In this document: in pieces, positions 53,001-60,992 of the stretch
How the letters are laid out: every line of letters starts with the position of its first letter
How positions within the stretch are numbered: position 1 is the stretch's first letter
NCBI GenBank assembly: GCA_944989445.1
Contig: CALYLW010000178.1
Location: 656,165 to 720,164 of the forward strand
DNA from: Ampullaceana balthica
Lineage: Eukaryota; Mollusca; Gastropoda; Lymnaeidae
Length of the DNA stretch: 64,000 bases
Direction of reading: 5' to 3'
The notes under the pieces: model-generated
What the model saw: the letters and a program-made list of their open reading frames with translations, nothing else
Told to the model about the DNA's origin: nothing
The model's database searches: none
Translations under genes and position numbers: made by a program

Positions 53001-56000
53001 GAACTCATCCTCTCTGCCACTCTGAAATCCTCTCTGCCACTCTAAACTCAGCCTCTCAGCCACTCTGAACTCAGCCTCTCTGAACTCATCCACTCTGTCA
53101 CTCTGAACTCATCCTCTCTGCCACTCTAAACTCAGCCTCTCTGAACTCATCCTCTCTGCCACTCTGAACTCATCCTCTCTGCCACTCTAAACTCAGCCTC
53201 TCAGCCACTCTAAACTCAGCCTCTCTGAACTCATCCTCTCTGCCACTCTGAACTCATCCTCTCTGCCACTCTAAACTCAGCCACTCTGAACTCATCCTCT
53301 CTGCCACTCTAAACTCAGCCTCTGTCACTCTGAACTCATCCTCTCTGCCACTCTGAAATCATCCTCTCTGCCACTCTGAACTCATCCCCTCTGCCACTCT
53401 GAACTCATCCTCTCTGCCACTCTAAACTCAGCCTCTCAGCCACTCTGAACTCAGCCTCTCTGAACTCATCCACTCTGTCACTCTGAACTCAGCCTCTCTG
53501 CCACTCTAAACTCAGCCTCTCTGAACTCATCCTCTCTGCCACTCTGAACTCATCCTCTCTGCCACTCTAAACTCAGCCACTCTAAACTCAGCCTCTCTGC
53601 CACTCTGAACTCATCCTCTCTGCCACTCTAAACTCAGCCTCTCAGCCACTCTGAACTCAGCCTCTCTGAACTCATCCACTCTGTCACTCTGAACTCATCC
53701 TCTCTGCCACTCTAAACTCAGCCTCTCTGAACTCATCCTCTCTGCCACTCTAAACTCAGCCTCTCAGCCACTCTGAACTCAGCCTCTCTGCCGCTCTGAA
53801 CTCATCCTCTCTGTCACTCTGAACTCATCTCCTTTCCCACTCTGAACTCAGCCTCTCTGCCACTCAAAACTAAGCCTCTCTGCCACTCTAAACCTAGCCT
53901 CTCTGCCACTCAAAACTTAGCCTCTCTACCCCTACCACTCTGAAATCAGCCTTTCATGGTCTACTATTTGGAATTGAATATTTCTGGCACTATGTCCATC
54001 TGTATCCCATTGATATTCAGTAAATTTAAAGCATGTATCCCACATTTCAGGCCACCTCAACAACAGCCACTGCCTTGCCAAGAGCATCAACGGATTAGCT
54101 GGCGCTTTGTTCTCACTTTATGGACCTGGAGATACAGATCTTAGACTGCAGGAGTTCTTGGCTGTAAGTCAGCAATAACTCACATATGGCAGTCAATGTA
54201 ATGAAAGGATGTACAAAGATTCTAGAATTGTCCGATACGGCTAACCCGCTAGTTTGTCAAGACACCCTTCTACCTTTCATAAACTATTACATTAGTTGTA
54301 TAAAAACAAAGGACTTATTATGAGGATGCATCCTGTTACGAATCACATTACTCCCATCTTACATCTAGTGGTCTCCCTCACTTTGGTGAGACCTGTACTA
54401 GAATATGCATCTTCTGTATGGGACCCATCCACCAAAGAAAACATTGATAAACTAGAACAAATTCAAAAAAGAGCTGCCAGATTCATTACTGGAGAATATT
54501 CAAAACTGACAAGAATAACACCATTAGTTAAATCATTAAACCTTGAAACACTAGAGGATAGAAGAACCAAGAGCAAAGTAGTAATCATACATAAAGCAAT
54601 TAATTCTAATTTAGAAATACAACACAAAGATAACTTAATACAACCCTCAGATAGACATAAGGATAAAAACACCTTTCTTATTCCGTATGCAAGAACAAAC
54701 ACATACAAGTTTTCCTTCTTCCCGTCCGGAATTCGGGCGTGGAATGGGTTGCCTGAAGAATCCAGGAAAACCAACACTTTATCAACATTTAAATCTCTAA
54801 TAAAAATGCAGGACTAAACACAAACCATAGATAAGCGTAGGACGCAATAATCTTCTGTATAGAAGGAGCGTCTGTAAACAGATAAGATAAGATCAGTGAT
54901 GCAGTGTTGATGTCTTGAATGACGTGCGGATGCTTGGTGACTAGGCTGAGATTAATGATAAATTTGTTAAACTACTTGTGAAGATTTTTAGTACTGGTCA
55001 ACCTGAGCAGCTAGTCTCAAGGACTTACATTAATGCTGGATACGGGCCATGGACAAAAACAAGTTAATTGAGACTCACTGACTTTTTTAAAAAGAAAGAA
55101 TTTCTTCTAAATGTTTGGAAATTGTCAAATTTAAAAAGTGACCTTTTAAAATTCACTAAATTGTTGTTTTTTTTTAAACTTGTTATTTTGGACAGAACTG
55201 TCCATAAGTTTTAATTCATTTATCTTGTAATTGATAAAGGAAATCACTTGAGTTGGCCAGCATGCACATCATTGTAACTTATTGTTCTGTTTAGATTGTA
55301 TTGAAATTAGGGGGCGGTCGGATATCAAGATTTCCGCCAATATCCGGATTTGCCAAATACTTATGGCGGATCCAGATAGGATCGGGAAATCAATTGTGAT
55401 TTGATTTGCAAACTTAAGAATATAACTTTTGCTTGTCTCACGTGTTATATCTTATTCAGTTTTATTATTTTTAAACTCTAGTCTATTGTGAATATTACAT
55501 TATATATAATATGTTAAGTAACAAATTAAGTTATACATTAAATTATTAATATATAACAAAATAAACAAATTAACCAGCGTTGATCATGTCATTCAAATCC
55601 ATGCAACATATAGTAAAACAATCAATTTCAATACGAGAAAAAAATATTAAGCTAAAAAGTCACGCGTATAGATATTACTTTACTACATAAGATAACAAGC
55701 TAAGTTAACTAACAGCATATTAAACTTAAATCGTCTGAATAAAAGAACAGTTTTTATTATGGCTCTAGATCACGACTTCTTGTACACCACCCTACACACT
55801 CAGTACATCACTGCACGCTTGCTACACACTAAACAGTTCATTGAACTTCGTTCAAGATCGTTCATTCAATTCATTGTAAAATGTTCATCGTTTAACGTTG
55901 ATAGTGTCACAGACTGTCATTGTGGATAGCAGATACTCTCCATATGTTGGATAATAAATATTTTAATAAATAGTATTAAATACCAAATAGAAAGTAGTAA

Positions 56001-56797
56001 AGACCCCCACCCACCCACCCCCTTAGCTCTTACACTCAAATGTGGAGATATACGGAATCCAGATCCTGTAAATATTAGGGACAAACTATCCGGAGCCGGC
56101 AAATAGTTAAAAAGCATAACCGGCCACCCCGTAATTGAAATGTATCAGCAGTAAACTGATGAAAATACATTAATATTCTGTTCCATATCTACAGCTTGCT
56201 TCATCCAGTCTTCTGCGTCTTGGAGCTGAGAATGACAAAGACGCTGTCAAGAACAGGGAGTCTGTGTATTTACTGCTGGACCAGGTAGGTGCTGTGATCT
56301 AACCAAGTCTTTTCTGATTCTTCAATCAAGAAAATCTGCAGTTTTATTTTGTATTTATGATTTATCTTTAATGTGTGGGTAAAATGGACTTTTTCTTAAG
56401 TTAATCCCATATTAATAAAGTTGTTTTTTTGGTGCCATTGTTAGTTATCATCTTGGCTATTTTTTTTTACACTTCAGCCATTTACTTATAAATTCATTAT
56501 ATGTTATCTAGTTTGTTATAATTGATTAACTAGATTTTTTAAAATTGTGGAAATGAAAATCTGAATCAATTTCCAAGTGGAAGTCAGAAGATCGTAGTGA
56601 ATGATAAAGCCTGTAATTTAAAAAAAAAGAGTTGTTAAACTTTTCTATTGTTAACTATGTAATCCATATTTTTTGTCCCCCAGATAGTACAAGAATCCCC
56701 CTTTCTGACCATGGACTTGCTAGAGTTCTGCTTTCCTTACGCTCTCCTGAGGAATGCCTACCATAGTGTGTACAAGGCCTCTGCCACTGATATGTAG
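14036..56797 (+). CDS. NCKAP1: NCKAP1 (Nap1/Kette/HEM), complete 33-exon gene
   Basis: Scaffold subunit of the WAVE complex at the plasma membrane; with CYFIP it holds WAVE inactive until Rac binds. Coding exons: 14036-14140, 14995-15108, 15407-15493, 16063-16119, 16305-16447, 17101-17191, 17695-17832, 17998-18046, 18454-18607, 19820-19876, 20217-20313, 21228-21352, 21552-21592, 22072-22163, 22354-22435, 22715-22773, 23065-23210, 23981-24113, 25271-25390 (19a) or 28418-28537 (19b), 30957-31090, 31326-31457, 31685-31800, 35104-35206, 35921-36057, 36510-36607, 39070-39163, 43408-43490, 43782-43862, 51500-51584, 52706-52816, 54051-54163, 56195-56284, 56684-56797 (TAG). They total 3,381 bases, or 1,126 residues; human NCKAP1 has about 1,128. 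All phases join without stops and all junctions are GT-AG. Conserved blocks include [67 protein letters not shown] and [17 protein letters not shown]. The start matches the family N-terminus. Confidence 0.95.
15525..15811 (+). mobile_element. tRNA-derived SINE, plus-strand copy
   Basis: In NCKAP1 intron 3. A box TGGTCGAGTGGC at 15538-15549, B box GGTTCGAATCC at 15581-15591. The tail AGAAGGAGCGTCTGTATAGA plus GATAA is the LINE-A 3' end. Flanked by AATAGAA on both sides (15518-15524, 15812-15818), a plausible target duplication. Confidence 0.88.
18088..18400 (+). mobile_element. LINE-A 3' fragment in NCKAP1 intron 8
   Basis: Decayed copy of the last 300 bases of LINE-A: GGCATTCGGGTGTGGAATGG (the coding SGIRAWNG block), then ACTATCAACATTCAAAACTC, then AATAATCTTCTGTGTATAGA and a GTAATATATAAG end. 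Confidence 0.75.
18538..18920 (+). repeat. 77-bp tandem array built from exon 9 3' end plus splice donor
   Basis: Five units, the first being the real exon: 70 bases of exon 9 (18538-18607) plus GTAAGTG. GT donors recur at 18608, 18685, 18762, 18839 and 18914, all in GGGGTAAGT context. Units 1-4 are nearly identical; the fifth is diverged and 75 bp. Read-through from the first donor meets TAA at once (CGG GGG TAA), so later donors would give a truncated protein. Confidence 0.92.
19070..19235. repeat. Paired GGCGCCTACGGCGC palindromic blocks
   Basis: Two similar blocks, TTAGGGCGCCTACGGCGC (about 19087) and TGTAGGGCACCTACGGCGCC (about 19200), in intron 9. GC-rich against AT-rich surroundings; probably mobile-element ends, unclassified. 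Confidence 0.45.
21431..21504. repeat. 37-bp direct duplication
   Basis: TGATTACCGCAGAGAGGAAT and the following 17 bases occur twice in succession in intron 12. Only two copies. Confidence 0.85.
23282..23876. mobile_element. hAT-type nonautonomous element, 595 bp
   Basis: Inverted ends TAGGGCATAACCG / CGGTTATGCCCTA, flanked by GGTTCCAG / GTCTCCAG (6 of 8). The interior has repeated CGGATCCGGCAAATA-like and CGCCTCGG blocks. Related in sequence style to 55308-56133. In intron 17; no transposase. Confidence 0.7.
25271..25390 (+). CDS. NCKAP1: NCKAP1 alternative exon 19a
   Basis: A 120-base exon, phase 0 at both ends, encoding 40 residues that begin [15 protein letters not shown] and end [10 protein letters not shown]. 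The acceptor is CAG at 25268-25270 and the donor GTAACC follows 25390. It joins in frame after exon 18 (ending CPEE) and before exon 20 (LLPKHSA), as human CPEERHHIG...CTEQCTLSDQ/LLPKH does. The QC-x-L near its end is the family-typical form, so this looks like the ancestral version. Confidence 0.88.
26150..26275. repeat. 36-bp repeat, about three units
   Basis: CTTTGATTAGTGTACATGTT followed by TTGGTGTCAAGATGAC, with one A/G variant. In the intron between exons 19a and 19b. Confidence 0.85.
26307..26726. mobile_element. Repeat family R, copy 2
   Basis: Same AAATCCCTTATAT / ATATAAGGGATTT ends and GATCGATCGAATGTAC core as copies at 6768 and 46438. Contains an internal duplication of ATTATATTGAACATA with a nearby TGCTAGTCTGTC pair. 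Lies between exons 19a and 19b. Confidence 0.65.
27525..27962. mobile_element. MITE with 22-bp TIR, TA target
   Basis: 438 bp with perfect 22-base inverted ends beginning CCGTATTTACTCGCATATAA, flanked by TA on each side. Subterminal CGCATATAAGCCGACCCC occurs on both arms. A TA duplication is shared by Tc1/mariner-like and some other families; no transposase to decide. In the 19a-19b intron. Confidence 0.75.
28418..28537 (+). CDS. NCKAP1: NCKAP1 alternative exon 19b (duplicate of 19a)
   Basis: A second 120-base, phase 0/0 exon 3.0 kb downstream of 19a, encoding 40 residues that begin [15 protein letters not shown] and end [10 protein letters not shown]. It matches 19a at 27 of 40 residues without gaps and has its own acceptor (CCCAG before 28418) and donor (GTAGGA after 28537). 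The core AHWFL(K/R)EM(A/S)EEVNQVIT is kept, while the C-terminal eight residues diverge. Equal length, frame and junctions point to a tandemly duplicated, probably mutually exclusive exon. Because it is phase neutral, inclusion of both would add 40 residues without a frameshift. Confidence 0.85.
28571..28815. repeat. 32-bp minisatellite, about 7.5 units
   Basis: CCAATAGGTCAATGACCTCT then CTGGGGTTCTGT. Starts 33 bases after the exon 19b donor. Confidence 0.9.
28816..30956. other. Intron 19, unique AT-rich sequence
   Basis: No repeat family or gene recognised. Short ORFs here (28774-29007, and 30309-30599 on the minus strand) lack family resemblance and splice context. Confidence 0.5.
31977..33024. 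repeat. 22-bp minisatellite, about 47 units
   Basis: Unit GTGGGATAAGTCCTCCGGTG plus TA, with CAG/TAG and CCGG/CCAG/CTGG variants. In intron 22. Three units equal 66 bases and stay open on the minus strand, giving a 334-codon ORF that is repeat translation, not a gene. Confidence 0.95.
33098..33475. repeat. About 27-bp minisatellite, 14 units
   Basis: Unit TCACATAGATCACATTTTGA plus CCAAAAG or TCAAATG, with moderate divergence and small indels. In intron 22. Confidence 0.9.
33553..34398. repeat. 35-bp minisatellite, 24 units, almost perfect
   Basis: Unit GAACATGGCTCAGTCCCAAT plus GGGATGGGCTTGATT. Only one substitution seen (G to T near 34037). Extreme homogeneity suggests recent amplification or gene conversion, or assembly idealisation. 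In intron 22. Confidence 0.95.
34698..34869. mobile_element. hAT MITE, 172 bp, perfect 8-bp TSD
   Basis: Ends CAGTGCTTCTCAA / TTGAGAAGCACAG, flanked by GTCTAAGG at 34690-34697 and 34870-34877. Typical short nonautonomous hAT element. In intron 22. Confidence 0.85.
35245..35920 (+). repeat. 52-bp array ending at the exon 24 acceptor (13 units)
   Basis: Each unit has TTGTTTTATACCAG followed by GTATCTTGAGGTA(A/C)TG, i.e. a copy of the exon 24 splice acceptor and the exon's first 16 or more bases. The real exon 24 starts at 35921 in exact register. About 12 of 13 units keep the AG. Using any upstream acceptor shifts frame (52 = 3x17+1) and reads GTA TCT TGA in the next unit. Confidence 0.93.
36096..36415. 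repeat. 41-bp minisatellite, about 8 units
   Basis: Unit AATTTGAACTTGACAAGTGG plus AATGAATATTATAATGTAATT, more diverged toward the right. Begins within 40 bases of the exon 24 donor. Confidence 0.9.
36700..37015. repeat. 62-bp minisatellite, about 5 units
   Basis: Unit TAGTCTTTGATCAGGGAAGT, then GGCATCTTTAGTTTGTGCTT and TGAATGGGATGTTGTTTTAACA. In intron 25. Confidence 0.9.
37153..37884 (+). mobile_element. Decayed hAT element with BED-finger/transposase remnant
   Basis: Flanked by perfect CTCTAGAA duplications (37145-37152, 37885-37892). The ends CAACGTTGGCC / GCCACCCCTG are the degenerate hAT 'CAGNGGTGGCC' type. Inside, 37377-37589 reads ...[20 protein letters not shown], like the BED zinc finger of ZBED/GTF2IRD2-type transposases, and about 37650-37735 reads [13 protein letters not shown] then [12 protein letters not shown], the block just after it. 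Frame broken; most of the transposase is deleted. Confidence 0.7.
37911..39068. repeat. 20-bp minisatellite, about 58 units, ending at exon 26 acceptor
   Basis: Unit CTCTAACTCTGCCCATTGGT with ACACT/ACTCT/AAACT variants. The last partial unit reads GGTCTCTAACAG and its AG is the splice acceptor of exon 26 (39070), so the array supplies the pyrimidine tract and branch region. Confidence 0.95.
39786..39964. mobile_element. hAT MITE, 179 bp, perfect 8-bp TSD
   Basis: Ends CAGGGCCGGATTTAGACTTG / GTGAATCCAGCACTG, flanked by AACATGTG at 39778-39785 and 39965-39972. The repeated GGGGGCCCTAAGCTATT block is typical of this MITE type. In intron 26. Confidence 0.85.
40072..40680. repeat. 47-bp minisatellite, 13 units
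   Basis: Unit AAGACCCATGACTCACACCC plus AACAATTGGTTCAATGAACATAATAAT. Blocks of AATAATAAG and AATAGTAAG variants show stepwise block amplification. Confidence 0.93.
40757..41180. repeat. 38-bp minisatellite, 11 units
   Basis: Unit CCTTTATTGAACATTACACT plus ACTGCACATAATGTGTGT, with CATATA/CACATA variants. In intron 26. Confidence 0.93.
41416..41770. repeat. 30-bp minisatellite, 12 units
   Basis: Unit CCAGCCACCACTCATATTGA plus AATAGTCTCC. As 30 is a multiple of three, long repeat ORFs stay open on both strands; they are not genes. Confidence 0.93.
41772..43407. other. Right part of intron 26
   Basis: Contains one inverted-end element (42426-42708) and otherwise AT-rich unique sequence. Small ORFs at 42618-43347 look like chance frames. 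Confidence 0.5.
42426..42708. mobile_element. Inverted-end element, CATACATGCCAAC
   Basis: 283 bp bounded by CATACATGCCAAC and GTTGGCATGTATG, a perfect 13-base inverted pair, enclosing a moderately GC-rich middle. No clear target duplication and no coding capacity. Confidence 0.55.
43525..43680. repeat. Imperfect 13-15-bp repeat
   Basis: Runs of TTAACTTGCAAATG drifting to TCAACTTGTAAATG in intron 27. Confidence 0.8.
44067..44550. mobile_element. hAT-type nonautonomous element
   Basis: Ends CAGGGGTCATTAAACTTTTG / GTTTGGTGACCACTG, with the interior GGCGGGCCGGATGGAATGGC typical of such hAT ends. Flanks ACCTGACC / ACCTAATC match at 6 of 8. In intron 28. Confidence 0.7.
45934..46070. repeat. 18-bp minisatellite, about 7.5 units
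   Basis: Unit GTCAGGTGACACTAAAAA with CAGATG/CAGGTG variants. Translates as a six-residue repeat, not a gene. Confidence 0.92.
46438..46946. mobile_element. Repeat family R, copy 3
   Basis: Longest copy (509 bp) with ends AAATCCCTTATAT / ATATAAGGGATTT. The internal AATTTGGCACACGGACCCGT and GATCGATCGAACGTACCGTA blocks are close to copy 1. Confidence 0.65.
51990..52170. mobile_element. Small MITE, AACGTTCCCT ends (second copy)
   Basis: Matches 6240-6378 on the opposite strand, including GTAATTCTAAACTGCTGC and a short inverted end. In NCKAP1 intron 29. Confidence 0.55.
52233..52285 (+). mobile_element. LINE-A/SINE 3' tail fragment
   Basis: GCAATAACCTTCTGTATAGA, then AAGTGCGTCTGTAATAGAT and a GATAA-like end. 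Only the shared LINE/SINE tail is present, so the source cannot be assigned. Confidence 0.6.
52437..52600. repeat. 63-bp repeat, about 2.6 units
   Basis: GTTAGATTCCCAGCTAACTG starts at 52445, 52508 and 52571 (last copy diverged). Just upstream of exon 30. Confidence 0.85.
52865..53955. repeat. Complex 20-24-bp minisatellite filling intron 30
   Basis: Interleaved units of CTCTGCCACTCTGAACTCAT, CCTCTCTGCCACTCTAAACT and CAGCCTCTCTGAACTC types, with higher-order blocks near 53030-53450 and 53440-53760. Pyrimidine-rich on the sense strand. Confidence 0.92.
54177..55080 (+). repeat. Inverted duplication, arm 1 (contains LINE-A insert)
   Basis: Outside the LINE insert (54379-54892) this arm matches the reverse complement of 57579-57984 almost base for base, from AACTCACATATGGCAG to GAGACTCACTG. 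It lies in intron 31; arm 2 lies downstream of the gene. Confidence 0.88.
54379..54892 (+). mobile_element. LINE-A copy, 3'-terminal 0.5 kb only
   Basis: Nearly identical to 60474-60990. Carries the intact C-terminal frame from [18 protein letters not shown] to [14 protein letters not shown] and the same GATAA tail. Inserted in NCKAP1 intron 31, inside a duplicated segment whose other copy at 57.6-58.0 kb lacks it. The frame is one base shorter than the 60-kb copy near 54535, so this copy preserves the ancestral frame there. Confidence 0.85.
55308..56133. mobile_element. hAT-type nonautonomous element, 826 bp, perfect 8-bp TSD
   Basis: Inverted ends TAGGGGGCGGTCGG / CCGGCCACCCCGTA, flanked by ATTGAAAT on both sides (55300-55307, 56134-56141). 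Contains CCGGATTTGCCAAATA and CCGGAGCCGGCAAATAG blocks near the ends. In intron 31; no transposase frame. Confidence 0.78.
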
Positions 56798-57578
56798 TAC
56801 TCCAGTAACACTATTACCTTGCCTCTCTTAGTGATAAATTATTCACTTTTTACTCAACATCTGGAATGACTCATAACCTTTGCAACTTATTGGAGAAACT
56901 GTTGAATTCCTAGACTGTTAATCTCACTTTTCTTGAACTTGAATGGGAAATAAACTTATCATTTATTTCTTTTGTTATTTATATATATATATCCATTTGA
57001 ACAGTTTTATAAACATACTTTTATCTTCCTATGATATCTTTTACCTTTGGAATGACAAGCTTCATTTTAGGTATCACCTGATTTAAAGTAGGACAATATG
57101 CCATTAGTCGAGCCGACCTACAAGTAAGGTGCTTGGTTGATTGAATTTGTTTTATAGTCCACTCAATCTGAATGATGATAAATTGTGAGCTTAGTTATTT
57201 CAGTAACAAAGACGTTTGACATAATGAAAATAGAACTGATAAATAAAGATTAATGGCTAAGTTTGGTAGATAAAGATACCTGTACTTATTTTATTGGCTG
57301 AATGTTATGGAAACTGAATATTTTCAATTTAAAACTGGTTTGTACAGGGTAAGGGAGATCATTTGGAACCTCAAAATTCTTGATATATTACAATTACAAA
57401 CTTATTGTACTGTTAGGTTTGGTGTTTTTTAAAAGGAAAATATGAATCCAATAGCTCTGAGCTGAATAATGTAAATAGAATTAATGACGTCTGCTGGGAC
57501 TAGGTGGGCCACTATTTGTCCCTCCCTCGAGCTGAACATAAATATCACGTACGTAACTTTTATACACTCGTTTTATGG
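56798..57578 (+). other. NCKAP1 3' UTR and downstream sequence
   Basis: Follows the stop codon; first AATAAA at 56949. A further AATAAAG is near 57241. No other gene seen. Confidence 0.5.
56949..56954 (+). terminator. NCKAP1 polyadenylation signal
   Basis: Canonical AATAAA 152 bases after the NCKAP1 stop codon, followed by a T-rich stretch. It is the first such hexamer in the 3' UTR; alternative sites further downstream are possible. Confidence 0.6.
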
Positions 57579-57984
57579 CAGTGAGTCTCAATTAACTTGT
57601 TTTTGTCCATGGCCCGTATCCAGCATTAATGTAAGTCCTTGAGACTAGCTGCTCAGGTTGACCAGTACTAAAAATCTTCACAAGTAGCTTAACAAATTTA
57701 TCATTAATCTCAGCCTAGTCACCAAGCATCCGCACGTCATTCAAGACATCAACACTGCATCACTGATCTTACTCGCTAAGTAAGGGAGACCACTAGATGT
57801 AAGATGGGAGTAATGTGATTCGTAACAGGATGCATCCTCATAATAAGTCATTTGTTTTTATACAACTAATGTAATAGTTTATGAAAGGTAGAAGGGTGTC
57901 TTGACAAACTAGCGGGTTAGCCGTATCAGACAATTCTAGAATCTTTGTACATCCTTTCATTACATTGACTGCCATATGTGAGTT
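57579..57984 (-). repeat. Inverted duplication, arm 2 (no LINE insert)
   Basis: Reverse complement of arm 1 without the LINE. Where arm 1 has the insert, this arm reads (in arm-1 sense) GTCTCCCTTACTTAGCGAGT then AAGATCAGTG. Differences elsewhere are only a few substitutions. Confidence 0.88.
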
Positions 57985-59492
57985 TTTCTATTTAATTTGT
58001 ATGATTTTTTTTTAAATCTGGGAGTAAATACTCAACTACTACTAATGGGTTGAAGAATGCACACTAAAAAAAAATAATTTAATTTATTATTTTTAGTGTA
58101 ATATTTGCTGGTTTGAGTCTATTTTTGTATGCATATTATTTTTAAAATATCTTGGCAGATAGTTAGACCAGGACACATCAATTTATATTTGAACTGTAAT
58201 ATTATGGGTCTCCCATTTCAACTGGTATTAATTAAGATATGTTAAGAAATGCTTAAAAACATTTGTTTTCTGACTGCAATATTATTTTAAAATTATTGGG
58301 ATGGATTTACTGTACATTTTGTTTACCTACAATGTATAATATAAATTTATGGCCATCAAAACGATTGCAAAGCTGCAGGTAAGCTCTAGTTTCAAATAAT
58401 TTTATATTATTTTTTGAGGAAAACAGGTCTGGATTTCTTTAAACTTTAATTATTTTGTTTGAAATATTTGTTTGAACTTAATGTCATTCTTTAATGTTGT
58501 AGTTGCTCCAGCACCAGAAGGCCTAGTGCTATGATGAATCAAACACTATTAATTTCTACAGGACATCATTTTGTAAAATATTGTATTTATAATTGACTTT
58601 GCATTTACTTAACATGGCTTATTCATGTTACACTTGGAATTTTGTATAGCTATAAATACCATAATGAATTAATATGCGACACTTAATTAGGATGTTACCT
58701 TTCAATTTTTTAATATATTTTTTAAAAATTTAATTCAAATATCCTGAATTTATTTATTTGTTACAGTTAAGCAAACACCAATATTTGACCTGCACATTAT
58801 TAAAGAAATATTGTGCAAGTTGTTTTCCCAATGAGTAACTAAATCAAAACATTATCATGATCAATATCATTCATTTACCACAATAATTCTTAGTAAAGCA
58901 TTTTTTTTTAAAATTGAATTAAAATTAAGCTAAGAGTCATTGAATAATTTCAGATGGTGGAATGAATCCCTGGTAGTTAGTAGAAGTGCCGTAGAGGGGT
59001 CAAGTGGACACATTAGTCAAGTGTGTTAGGTTCACCACTTATTTCCTTCAAACAAGAAAATTGCCAAAACTTAAGTCATTAATTTTTTTTAATGAGCAAA
59101 AATGAAATAATGGAAAGTTAAAATTGGAATTAAAAATCAGGCTTAATATCAATTAGAAGTAAGTTTATGGTTAAATAATCATGTTGGTATGATATTAGTA
59201 TTAGAAGTTAGGAGCGTAAATGATGAAACTGGTGCAATAACCAAAAGTTCTCAAATAGATGTTCACTCTGACTCTTACTACATTTCTAGCTTCACCTTGT
59301 ACTTGTATACATGTATTATTCACACAGATTTAATTTTTCCTATGTTTTTTTGTTTTGTTTTTTTACACAAATAAATTGAAAATAAATGTTCACTTTTTGA
59401 AAGGTAATGTGTGTATCTTGTGTTCTGGTGCTTTTTATAGCAGAGATATCACAAACCATCACTGTAATTTCCAAGCTGCATAGTACATCATA
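57985..59492. other. Intergenic AT-rich sequence
   Basis: No repeats or genes recognised between the inverted-duplication arm and LINE-A. The 61-codon ORF at 59189 is unsupported. Confidence 0.5.
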
Positions 59493-60992
59493 TGATAAGA
59501 ACTAAGCAATGAACTGTCCCCAATCCTTGTAGTTCTCTTTCAAGCCTCTCTAAACCAGGGCAAAGTGCCCCAGGATTGGAAATTAGCTAACGTAACTCCA
59601 CTCTTTAAGAAAGGGGATAAATCAGACCCTGGTAATTACAGGCCTGTATCACTTACTAGTATCACCTGTAAATTACTAGAACACATAATATATAGTAGAA
59701 TAGTTAACCACCTTGACAAATATAATGCCCTATGCCCACATCAACACGGCTTTAGAAAAAACAGATCATGTGAAACACAATTAATAGGTTTAATAGATGA
59801 ACTATCAAAAGGCTTAGACAAAAATGATCAAATAGATACAATATTACTAGACTTCTCAAAAGCATTTGACAAAGTTCACCACCTTAGTTTACTTAAAAAA
59901 CTTAACTACTTTGGAATCTCAGGTTCCTTACATCACTGGATCCAAGACTTCCTTTTGGGCAGGGAGCAAACTGTAATAATTAATGGATCTAAATCTGCAC
60001 CAATAAAGGTTAACTCAGGAGTTCCACAAGGAACTGTGCTAGGTCCCTTACTCTTTTTAATTTATATAAATGATTTACCCAACAACATCTCAACAGGTAC
60101 AAAAGTTAGGTTATTTGCTGATGATTGTATAATCTATAGAACAATTAAATCAGAACAAGATAGCAAAATTTTACAAAAAGACTTAGATGAATTGATAAAA
60201 TGGGAAACTAACTGGAGTATGTCTTTCCACCCAGAAAAGTGTCAACTGTTAAGAGTAACAAAGAAAAAGAAACAAATAAATTCAAAATATTACATTCATG
60301 GAAAAGAACTGACCCAAACTAAAGATGCAAAATACTTAGGAGTCTTAATAAATGAGAAACTATCATGGAATCCCCATGTCAATGAAGTTATTAAAAAATC
60401 AAACAAAACCTTATGCTTTATAAAAAGGAACTTTAACAAATGTAATAGAGATATAAAACTAAAATGCTACCTCACTTTGGTGAGACCTGTACTAGAATAT
60501 GCATCTTCTGTATGGGACCCATCCACCAAAGAAAACATTGATAAACTAGAACAAATTCAAAAAAGAGCTGCCAGATTCATTACTGGAGAATATTCGAAAA
60601 CTGACAAGAATAACACCATTAGTTAAATCATTAAACCTTGAAACACTAGAGGATAGAAGAACCAAGAGCAAAGTAGTAATCATACATAAAGCAATTAATT
60701 CTAATTTAGAAATACAACACAAAGATAACTTAATACAACCCTCAGATAGACATAAGGATAAAAACACCTTTCTTATTCCGTATGCAAGAACAAACACATA
60801 CAAGTTTTCCTTCTTCCCGTCCGGAATTCGGGCGTGGAATGGGTTGCCTGAAGAATCCAGGAAAACCAACACTTTATCAACATTTAAATCTCTAATAAAA
60901 ATGCAGGACTAAACACAAACCATAGATAAGCGTAGGACGCAATAATCTTCTGTATAGAAGGAGCGTCTGTAAACAGATAAGATAAGATAAGT
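59493..60992 (+). mobile_element. Non-LTR retrotransposon (LINE-A), 5'-truncated, reverse transcriptase domain
   Basis: Open frame from about 59493 (ELSNELSPIL...) through an internal ATG at 59565 to a stop at 60626. It shows the order of non-LTR reverse transcriptase blocks: NYRPVSLTS, HGFRKNRSCE, LLDFSKAFDKV, SGVPQGTVLGPLLF and the catalytic FADD, then the C-terminal [20 protein letters not shown] typical of Jockey/CR1-group elements. Endonuclease and first ORF are missing, so truncation occurred before the first RT block. One extra A near 60597, relative to the copy at 54.4 kb, shifts the frame and creates an early stop; the rest of the C-terminus continues in another frame to about 60912. 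The 3' end has the AAGGAGCGTCTGTA motif and a GATAA-repeat tail. Confidence 0.9.

Noticed and set aside
54463..60872. Minus-strand ORFs of 104 and 108 codons at 54463-54777 and 60546-60872
   Set aside because: Antisense shadows of the LINE-A C-terminal coding region; they recur only because the LINE does.
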